Shown here piece after piece: positions 54,514 through 60,873 of a DNA stretch of 64,000 nt. Under the pieces are notes generated by a model. It did no database searches. It was not told where the DNA came from and worked only from the letters and a program-made list of their open reading frames with translations. How positions within the stretch are numbered: position 1 is the first letter of the stretch; each line of letters starts with the position of its first letter. The position numbers and the translations under genes were made by a program. This stretch comes from Tunturiibacter gelidiferens (GTDB lineage: Bacteria > Acidobacteriota > Terriglobia > Terriglobales > Acidobacteriaceae), in the NCBI RefSeq assembly GCF_014201335.1, contig NZ_JACHEB010000011.1:186001-250000 (forward strand), given 5' to 3'.

Positions 54514-54604
54514 CGTCGGATAACTTTCCGTCTTGTTCTTCTTATTCACCCAAGAAGTATTTTTCCTACTCACCCAAGGGTGTTCTTCTTACACCACCCT
54601 AGAA

Positions 54605-54653
54605 GTGTCATCCTGAGCGAAGCGCAAAGCGCGTAGTCGAAGGACCTGCATTT
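54605..54653. repeat. Dispersed imperfect palindrome, copy 2, at the 3' side of the GIY-YIG gene
   Basis: GTGTCATCCTGAGCGAAGCG continues through AAAGCGC to GTAGTCGAAGGACCTGCATTT-type ends. Pairing partners are CGA/TCG, GCGC/GCGC around AAA and TCC/GGA. It ends 9 bases before the stop of the GIY-YIG gene. Confidence 0.85.
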
Positions 54654-54662
54654 GTTCCTCCT

Positions 54663-54980
54663 CTACAGCTCCCGTCCAAACTCGACCGTCTTCCCCCAAT
54701 CTTCGCTCAGATCAATCCACGTCGGGTTCTCACGTTTAATAAGCGTGATCTTCTTTGCACGCGTCCATCCTTTGATCTGCTTTTCGCGTGCGATAGCATC
54801 TTTGACAAAAACAAAACGCTCAAACCACACGAGGCGGTCGCAGTTGAACCGCTTGGAATGTCCTTCGAATCTACCTTCGCGATGCTGAATCATTCGAACC
54901 GGTAGATCGCCTGTCATTCCTACATAAAAATTCAAACTGCGACTGGCGACGATATACGCGTAATAAATCCGTTCTGCCAT
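54663..54980 (-). CDS. Standalone GIY-YIG nuclease family protein
   Basis: A 105-residue single-domain protein of the UPF0213/YhbQ-like GIY-YIG class. The motif is split as YYAYIV (6-11) and FYVG (18-21), followed by the Arg in LPVRMIQHREGRF and the metal-binding Glu in AREKQIKGWTR. GIY-YIG domains cut DNA by a single metal-ion step; standalone members have unclear tasks. It lies between two direct copies of a dispersed palindrome (54605-54653 and 55029-55101), which suggests a mobile or repeat-maintenance link. Its ribosome site is weak (AGG close to the ATG). Confidence 0.88.
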   Translation of the reverse strand: MAERIYYAYIVASRSLNFYVGMTGDLPVRMIQHREGRFEGHSKRFNCDRLVWFERFVFVKDAIAREKQIKGWTRAKKITLIKRENPTWIDLSEDWGKTVEFGREL

Positions 54981-55028
54981 CAGCCTGCGAAAACCTTTCT
55001 GTCTTACTCTCTTCCACCCACCCCAGAA

Positions 55029-55101
55029 GTGGCATCCTGAGCGAAGCCCCTGAGCGAGCCGGAGGCGAGTCGAATGGGGCGCAGTCGAAGGACCTGCATT
55101 T
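55029..55101. repeat. Dispersed imperfect palindrome, copy 3, at the 5' side of the GIY-YIG gene
   Basis: It shares the ends GTGGCATCCTGAGCGAAGC and AGTCGAAGGACCTGCATTT with copy 2 but has a longer centre: GCCCC pairs with GGGGC around a GAGCGAGCCGGAGGCGAGTC segment. The bases just before both copies (CCACCC-AGAAGTG-like) also match. It starts 49 bases upstream of the GIY-YIG start. Confidence 0.85.
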
Positions 55102-55118
55102 CACCCCGATGGCACAAA

Positions 55119-55147
55119 CAAAAAGGCCGGGATCATCTCCCGGCCTT
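55119..55147 (-). terminator. Rho-independent terminator of the glycine-zipper gene at 55165
   Basis: On the minus strand AAGGCCGGGA (55147-55138) pairs with TCCCGGCCTT (55132-55123), loop GATGA, followed by TTTTTG. It lies 17 bases after the stop. Confidence 0.85.
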
Positions 55148-55164
55148 CGAACACAACCAATCAA

Positions 55165-56082
55165 CTACTGCGCCGCGCCAACCCCACCCAAAGCACTCGT
55201 ATTCAAGCTGCTCACCGGCGTACCACTCAGTGGAGTCAAAATCATAGGCGTCGTCAAACTAAACACCAGCAACTCATCCTTCGGCAGCGTAGCCTGACGA
55301 TCCTGCTTCAACCAAATAACAGTGGAAACCCCAGCGCCAATCCCGGCACCAACCACGGCCCCGACGCCACCGCCGATCAAAGCACCCGTAGCCGCGCCAG
55401 CACCAGTCACACCACCTACAATCGCCAGCGTCTCCTTCACGTGATCCTTCCGCTTCAACGTTCCTTCGCGGTCCACGTTGAACTCGCTCTTGCCTGTATC
55501 GATCAACTGCGCATGCACGATGTAGTGCGTCCCATCCGGCAGCGTCACGTCGCTCGTCTCCAGATGCAGCAACGCAACTCCGGAAATACGACGTCCGCCA
55601 CGAACCTCCGTCACTCGCCCCTCAAGAGTAGAACCCACGGGAATGATGACTCGCCCATTCCTCTCGATTGCTTCCGACACTGTCGCAGAAAATCTGCTCC
55701 CCGCAACCGTCTTATCTGTAGTCAACGTCTCGCCAATCTTTACCTTCAGCAGGGTCCCCTCGCGCAAGGTCCCTTGAAGCTCCGGGACACTCGTCACAAT
55801 CATCGCATCCGGATCATCCGCCGCAGGTTCAGCCGGCATCATGCTCGTCGCCGCAACCGTCGCACCCTTGTAAGGAACATACGGTCCATACTCCACAGCA
55901 GGCGACGTAGGCGCGGTCGCTGGCAAAGCTGCGCTTGGCTTCGCCGTCACTCCCTGCGTCGCTGTATCATCACTACTCGTAATCGCCACCGGATCAGGGT
56001 TAGAGACTCCGGTCATCGCATTCTGTGAAAAAGCGGGAGCAGCAGCAAGAACGAGAGCAGCGGTAGTGATGTGCATCTTCAT
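55165..56082 (-). CDS. Secreted glycine-zipper protein, paralog of the lipoprotein at 34577
   Basis: A 305-residue exported protein: signal peptide (MHITTAALVLAAAPAFSQ) without a lipobox, a disordered linker to about residue 110, a beta domain (GTLLKVKIGETLTTDKTVAG, IIPVGSTLEGRVTEVRGG), then a glycine zipper (TGALIGGGVGAVVGAGIGAG) and a closing beta part (LPKDELLVFSLTTPM). The order and the ends match the protein at 34577, but this one is secreted rather than lipid-anchored. It may insert in the outer membrane through the zipper. Function unknown. Confidence 0.7.
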   Translation of the reverse strand: MKMHITTAALVLAAAPAFSQNAMTGVSNPDPVAITSSDDTATQGVTAKPSAALPATAPTSPAVEYGPYVPYKGATVAATSMMPAEPAADDPDAMIVTSVPELQGTLREGTLLKVKIGETLTTDKTVAGSRFSATVSEAIERNGRVIIPVGSTLEGRVTEVRGGRRISGVALLHLETSDVTLPDGTHYIVHAQLIDTGKSEFNVDREGTLKRKDHVKETLAIVGGVTGAGAATGALIGGGVGAVVGAGIGAGVSTVIWLKQDRQATLPKDELLVFSLTTPMILTPLSGTPVSSLNTSALGGVGAAQ

Positions 56083-56456
56083 GGCGATATCCTCAAAACA
56101 GATTTTCGTAAACCAGCGCTCAATACTCGAGCACCGGATCTTCCAGAACTTCTATCACTCCAAAGACTAGAACCGCCCTTCAGCCCCGTGCAAGAAATTC
56201 GCGGGCAGGGAATCGACCCTGCTAATAAGCCCTTCAACGCCTCCATGCGCGTCGTTGATTCATCAGACGTTGCGGCCTGCCCTGCGTTTCCTTTGCTAAA
56301 ATCCTTCAGGTGAGTCCATCCGACGCAAAGCTGGTGCAGTCCATCACTCTCGCCGGTGGCAGCACCCTCCCCGTTGACCGTCGTCCAAAGTTGAACGAAC
56401 GGCTGAACCACCGCGTCGTCTCCCAACATTCCGCAACCTCTACCAACAGGAGCAAT
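56083..56456. other. Intergenic region upstream of eno
   Basis: A 374-base gap between the divergent glycine-zipper gene and eno. The frame of eno stays open upstream to 56310, but those residues are not enolase-like. No RNA gene or clear promoter found. AGGAG lies 6 bases before the eno ATG. Confidence 0.5.
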
Positions 56457-57749
56457 ATGACCGAGATCGTCTCTATCCACGCACGCGAAATCCTGGACTC
56501 CCGCGGTAACCCCACCGTCGAGGCCGACGTCATCCTCGACAGCGGAGCCAAAGGCCGCGCCGCCGTTCCCAGCGGAGCCTCCACCGGCGAGCACGAAGCC
56601 GTAGAACTTCGCGACGGAGACAAAGACCACTACCTCGGCAAAGGCGTCCTCCAGGCCGTAGAAAACGTCGAGACCATCCTAGGACCAGAGCTGACCGGCA
56701 TGGACGCCAGCAACCAGCGCCTCATCGACGCCACCATGATCTCCATCGACGGCACCGAGAACAAATCCAAGCTCGGGGCCAACGCCATCCTCGCCGTCTC
56801 CATGGCCGTAGCCCGCGCCTCTGCCGAAGCCCTCAAGCTCCCCCTCTACCGCTACCTCGGCGGAGTCAACGCCTGCCTCCTCCCCACACCCATGATGAAC
56901 ATTCTCAACGGCGGCTCCCACGCCGACTCCAACGTCGACTTCCAGGAGTTCATGGTCATGCCCGTCGGCGCGGAAACCTTTTCCGACGCCCTCCGCTGGG
57001 GCACCGAAGTCTTCCACACGCTCAAGGGCGTCCTCAAAAAGAAGGGCTACAACACCGCCGTAGGTGACGAAGGCGGCTTCGCTCCCTCACTCAAATCCAA
57101 CGACGAAGCCCTCGACCTCATCCTCGAAGCCATCCAACTCGCCGGCTATACCCCAGGCGAAGACATCTCCATCGCGCTCGACCCCGCCTCCAGCGAGTTC
57201 TACAACAAAGAAACCGGCAAATACGTCTTCAAGAAATCCGACAAGCGCGAGCTCTCCTCCCAAGAGATGACCGCCTTCTGGGAGAACTGGGTCAACAAAT
57301 ATCCCATCATCTCCATCGAAGACGGCCTCGCCGAAGACGACTGGGATGGCTGGGCTCACCTCACCAAGGTCCTCGGCGACAAGGTGCAGCTAGTAGGCGA
57401 CGACCTCTTCGTCACCAACACCCAGCGCCTCCAGCAGGGAATCGAGCAGAAGGTAGCCAACTCGATCCTCATCAAGGTCAACCAGATCGGCACCGTCTCC
57501 GAGACCCTCGAAGCCATCGAGCTAGCCCGTCGCTTCGGCTACACCAGCATCATCTCCCACCGCAGCGGTGAAACCGAAGACACCTTCATCGCCGACCTCG
57601 CGGTAGGCACAGGAGCAGGCCAGATCAAAACCGGCTCTGCATCCCGCACCGACCGCATCGCCAAGTACAACCAACTCCTCCGCATCGAAGAAGAGCTAGG
57701 GCAATCCGCCGAATTCCTCGGCATCGAATCGGTCAACTTCGGCGAATAG
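56457..57749 (+). CDS. eno: Enolase
   Basis: A 430-residue glycolytic enzyme (2-phosphoglycerate to phosphoenolpyruvate). It opens with EIVSIHAREILDSRGNPTVE and has VPSGASTGEHEAVELRDGD, LLPTPMMNILNGGSHADSN, VGDEGGFAPSL, the acid SIEDGLAEDDWDGW and the C-terminal signature SHRSGETEDTFIADLAV. The length is normal. ATG at 56457 is chosen over the longer frame because AGGAG lies 6 bases upstream and homology begins there. gpmI lies 4.8 kb downstream on the same strand. A terminator-like hairpin follows at 57775. Confidence 0.98.
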   Translation: MTEIVSIHAREILDSRGNPTVEADVILDSGAKGRAAVPSGASTGEHEAVELRDGDKDHYLGKGVLQAVENVETILGPELTGMDASNQRLIDATMISIDGTENKSKLGANAILAVSMAVARASAEALKLPLYRYLGGVNACLLPTPMMNILNGGSHADSNVDFQEFMVMPVGAETFSDALRWGTEVFHTLKGVLKKKGYNTAVGDEGGFAPSLKSNDEALDLILEAIQLAGYTPGEDISIALDPASSEFYNKETGKYVFKKSDKRELSSQEMTAFWENWVNKYPIISIEDGLAEDDWDGWAHLTKVLGDKVQLVGDDLFVTNTQRLQQGIEQKVANSILIKVNQIGTVSETLEAIELARRFGYTSIISHRSGETEDTFIADLAVGTGAGQIKTGSASRTDRIAKYNQLLRIEEELGQSAEFLGIESVNFGE

Positions 57750-57774
57750 AAAAATACACGTCAATCCAGACTGG

Positions 57775-57803
57775 AGCCGCTCACAGTCCCATCGCGAGCG
57801 GCT
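57775..57803. terminator. Hairpin between convergent eno and cupin genes
   Basis: AGCCGCTC (57775-57782) and GAGCGGCT (57796-57803) are reverse complements with a 13-base loop. It lies in the 59 bases between the two stops and could end both transcripts, though no long T run follows on either side. Confidence 0.4.
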
Positions 57804-57808
57804 TCGTG

Positions 57809-58144
57809 TCACACCGAAACAGTCTCAGCCCCCGCCAACTCAAACGTCAGATTCACCGACCTCTCGCCAACCGGCCGCGTCCGATGACGCACCCCGCGTG
57901 GAACCGTCAGCAGCTGTCTCGGCTCCAGCTCCCGCGATCCGCCCTCAAACTCAATACACAGCCGCCCCTCAACCACCAGAAACGTCTCATCCGAGTTCGG
58001 ATGAAAGTGCCAATGGTAAGGCTCTACCATCGTCGAAATTCGAACGACATGGTCATTAATCTTAGCGATCGGATGATTGTCATATCCACCACGCGAAGCA
58101 GACTCCGCCATCAGCGTGACGACCTCTGGTAGCTCTCCATTCAT
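57809..58144 (-). CDS. Small cupin-domain protein
   Basis: A 111-residue single cupin. Motif 1 is YHWHFHPNSDETFLVVEGRL with the metal-binding His and Glu, motif 2 is LLTVPRGVRHRTRP with the last His. It likely binds a divalent metal, but single cupins have many activities, so none is assigned. The ATG at 58144 has GAGGA 6 bases upstream. It is convergent to eno and divergent from the GH5-like gene. Confidence 0.82.
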   Translation of the reverse strand: MNGELPEVVTLMAESASRGGYDNHPIAKINDHVVRISTMVEPYHWHFHPNSDETFLVVEGRLCIEFEGGSRELEPRQLLTVPRGVRHRTRPVGERSVNLTFELAGAETVSV

Positions 58145-58301
58145 CGTCAATCCTCACCTTCCAATCTAATCTCGCAATTCTCCCCCCACGCGTAGCGAAA
58201 TCTACAAACGCAACCGCATCGCCTCCAGTTTGCAAATCACTGAATACCCATTCATAATGGCCAGCGACAGAAAACCCAGCTTCGTAGGTACGGAGAAACG
58301 C

Positions 58302-59807
58302 ATGCCAAGGCCCCGCACGCGCAACATGATTTTTGCGATCTTCGCAATCATCCTTCTAGCCCCACACCTCCCAGCCCAAACCGACGCCTTCGTCCAGCGC
58401 ACCGGCACCAAACTCACTCTGAATAGTGCGCCCTTCCGCTACTCCGGCCCCAACGTCGAGTGGCTAGGCCTCGAAGGCTACGGCCCGCACGACCCCATGG
58501 GCCCCCGTCTCCCCAGCCATTTCGAGATCGACGATGCCTTCGACACCGCCGCCGAGATGGGCGCAAAAGTAGTCCGAGCCCAAACCATGGGCGACACCGT
58601 AGGCTGCCCCCTCTGCATCGAGCCCACCGAAGGCAACTTCAACGAATCCGCCTTCGCATCCTCCGACTACGCCATCGCCGCCGCCCACAAGCGCGGCATG
58701 AAACTCATCATCCCTCTCGTCGGCGACTGTGCCACCTGCGCCGGCGGCGGCATCGGCCAGTACCTCGCTTGGCATCGCAAACCCAACCCGCAAGACTTCT
58801 TCACCGACCCCGCCCTCATCGCCGCCTACGAAAAACACATCGACGCTGTCCTCAGTCACCTCAACCCCATCACCGGACTCCGCTACAAAGACGACCCGAC
58901 CATCATGGCGTGGGAGAACTGCAACATGTGCGGCATTCTCACCATGCTATCCGGCGGCGACGCCACCGCGCTCGGCCAGGTCTCCGCCTGGGTCGAAACC
59001 ATCGGCACCCACATCAAGCAACAAGACCCGCACCATCTCTATCTCGACACCTCCGGCATCTATCGCGTCTACCCGCCAGTCCTCGACAACAAGGCCACCG
59101 ACCTCGCCACCTTCGAGTTCTATCCGCACTGGGACATTCTTCTCGGCCCAAACCAGCCCCCAACCACCGCCGCAACCTTCACCCACGACGCCGCGACCGT
59201 CACCAGCCACGGAAAAGTATTCATCGTGAACGAATTCGGCTGGGACCGCACCGACTGGAAGACCCCCGCCGACTTCGAAAACGTGCTCATCACCCTCTCG
59301 ACTGACCCCAACGTCTCCGGCGACGGCTTCTGGGCCCTTCAAGCCCACTTCGACAACTTCGGCTTCCAGCCCATCCCCGCCGACAGCAACAACCCCGTCT
59401 TCGCCGAGCACGGCGAATCCGGCCAATGGTGGGCGCTCTACTATCCCGGCGTCAAAACCCTCGTCAACACTGCAGAAGATATGGCCGCCCGCGCCCAGCT
59501 CCTCCGCGCCCATGCCTACACGATGTCCGGCACAGCAGTACCCAAGCACAACATCCCTCCACGCCCCGTTATCACATCGACGGTCATCGTCGGCCTCATC
59601 GCATGGCGCGGCTCCGCTGGCGCCGTCCGCTACTCCGTCGAGCGCAACGACGCAGGTTCAAAAGAATGGAAACCAATCTGCGACCGCTGCGCCACCGACA
59701 CCGACGACCCCTGGGTTGACCCACACGGCGCCCTCGGCGGCGTTCACTATCGCGTCATAGCCTGGAACGCAGACGGAGTCCCCAGCGAACCCTCCGACCC
59801 AAGATAA
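58302..59807 (+). CDS. Secreted GH5-like (mannanase-type) protein lacking the usual acid/base Glu
   Basis: A 501-residue exported protein: signal (NMIFAIFAIILLAPHLPAQ), then a TIM-barrel with FRYSGPNVEWLGLEGYGPHD at the start, as in GH5 endo-beta-mannanases. The expected nucleophile is E311 in KVFIVNEFGWDRTDW. At the acid/base position, where the family has W-E-L-x-N-E, the sequence reads TIMAWENCNMCGIL, so the second Glu is replaced by M209. A C-terminal Fn3-like domain follows (SAGAVRYSVERNDAGSKEW). Start at 58302 with GGAG 6 bases upstream. It may bind glycans without cutting, use another acid, or belong to a side branch. Confidence 0.72.
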   Translation: MPRPRTRNMIFAIFAIILLAPHLPAQTDAFVQRTGTKLTLNSAPFRYSGPNVEWLGLEGYGPHDPMGPRLPSHFEIDDAFDTAAEMGAKVVRAQTMGDTVGCPLCIEPTEGNFNESAFASSDYAIAAAHKRGMKLIIPLVGDCATCAGGGIGQYLAWHRKPNPQDFFTDPALIAAYEKHIDAVLSHLNPITGLRYKDDPTIMAWENCNMCGILTMLSGGDATALGQVSAWVETIGTHIKQQDPHHLYLDTSGIYRVYPPVLDNKATDLATFEFYPHWDILLGPNQPPTTAATFTHDAATVTSHGKVFIVNEFGWDRTDWKTPADFENVLITLSTDPNVSGDGFWALQAHFDNFGFQPIPADSNNPVFAEHGESGQWWALYYPGVKTLVNTAEDMAARAQLLRAHAYTMSGTAVPKHNIPPRPVITSTVIVGLIAWRGSAGAVRYSVERNDAGSKEWKPICDRCATDTDDPWVDPHGALGGVHYRVIAWNADGVPSEPSDPR

Positions 59808-59847
59808 GTGAAGGTAAGAAAGATAAAGCCGAGGAACGCGAGGCAAG

Positions 59848-59903
59848 GTATACAAGTCACGAAGTGACCGCCCCGCGCGCAGCATGCCCGTCCGGCAGGA
59901 CAC
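59848..59903. repeat. Dispersed REP-like repeat, copy B, between GH5-like and sirtuin genes
   Basis: It is near identical to copy A at 45346-45401. The first stem here is GTCAC/GTGAC around GAA, where copy A has GGCAC/GTGCC: both sides changed together, so pairing is kept. The final stem GTCC/GGAC is unchanged. Confidence 0.75.
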
Positions 59904-59930
59904 AAGCAGGAAGACCCGCATCCAACCACC

Positions 59931-60659
59931 ATGCACCTCACCCCCCAAGACCATCTCTTCGTCCTAACCGGGGCCGGCATCTCCGCCGAAAGCGGCCTCG
60001 CCACCTTCCGGGGCTCCGGCGGCCTTTGGAATGGCTACCGCGTCGAGCAGGTCGCCACACCAGAAGCCTGGGCCGCCGACCCCGAGCTCGTCTGGCACTT
60101 CTACTCGCAACGCCGCCGTAACGCAGTCTCTGCCGACCCCAACGCAGCCCACTTGGCCCTGGCCAAAATCGAAGAGCAGCTAGGGGACCGCTTCTACCTC
60201 TGCACCCAAAACGTCGACGACCTCCACGAGCGCGCCGGCTCCGCACGCATCCACCACATGCACGGCAGCCTCTTCCAATCCCGCTGCACCCGTTGCAACC
60301 AGCCCTTCCCCGACAAGGCCCTCTACGAAACCGCAGCCACTCTCCCCCTCTGCGATCGCTGCCGAGCTCCAGTCCGCCCACACATCGTCTGGTTCGGCGA
60401 GATCCCCCTCGACATGGACACCATCTACCGCAAACTCGACCGCGCCACTGTTCTCCTCGTCGTAGGCACCTCAGGCTCCGTCTATCCCGCCGCTGGCTTC
60501 GTCCATATCGCCAACCAGCGCCGCATCCACACCGTCTACGTGGGGCCCGAAGAGCCTCTCAACCGCGAAGCCTTCGATGAGATCCTCCTCGGCACCGCCA
60601 CCGAAGTGCTTCCCTCGCTGCTCCGAGAGGATCATTCAAACCTCCCGCACTACTTTTAG
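59931..60659 (+). CDS. cobB: NAD-dependent deacylase, class III sirtuin
   Basis: A 242-residue SIR2 family protein. NAD binding is by LTGAGISAESG (13-22) and TQNVDDLHERAG; the catalytic His is H111 in HHMHGSLF. A structural zinc site is formed by C119, C122, C141 and C144. Y58 and R61 in HFYSQRRR match the Y-x-x-R pair that in SIRT5-like class III enzymes binds succinyl or malonyl groups, so desuccinylase activity is likely besides deacetylation. A repeat lies just upstream. Confidence 0.92.
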   Translation: MHLTPQDHLFVLTGAGISAESGLATFRGSGGLWNGYRVEQVATPEAWAADPELVWHFYSQRRRNAVSADPNAAHLALAKIEEQLGDRFYLCTQNVDDLHERAGSARIHHMHGSLFQSRCTRCNQPFPDKALYETAATLPLCDRCRAPVRPHIVWFGEIPLDMDTIYRKLDRATVLLVVGTSGSVYPAAGFVHIANQRRIHTVYVGPEEPLNREAFDEILLGTATEVLPSLLREDHSNLPHYF

Positions 60660-60685
60660 AAACATCGCGCAAGACAATAAAAATT

Positions 60686-60713
60686 AGTATCTTACGAATC
60701 GATACTATTGACA
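60686..60713 (+). promoter_or_regulatory. Inverted repeat with overlapping TTGACA box
   Basis: AGTATC (60686-60691) and GATACT (60701-60706) are exact reverse complements with a 9-base spacer; TTGACA follows at 60708-60713. A TATACT lies at 60721-60726, too near to be its -10, so which boxes are used is unclear. The symmetry suggests an operator. Confidence 0.35.
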
Positions 60714-60748
60714 CAGGTTCTATACTGAACCCATAGCAAGCCATTCTG

Positions 60749-60780
60749 AAGTCCGGCCACCAAGCCGGACTTTTTCTTTT
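60749..60780 (+). terminator. Strong rho-independent terminator
   Basis: AAGTCCGGC (60749-60757) and GCCGGACTT (60764-60772) are exact reverse complements around CACCAA, followed by TTTCTTTT. It is 90 bases after the sirtuin stop, so it may end that transcript or a short RNA started near 60733. Confidence 0.85.
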
Positions 60781-60873
60781 AACTCACACGCAAAGCTCGA
60801 ATCCAGAAGTCCGGGCTCATGCCGCTTCTTTTGAAGACTTTGCGCAAAAAGTACCCCCGTGGGGAGGGGCCTC

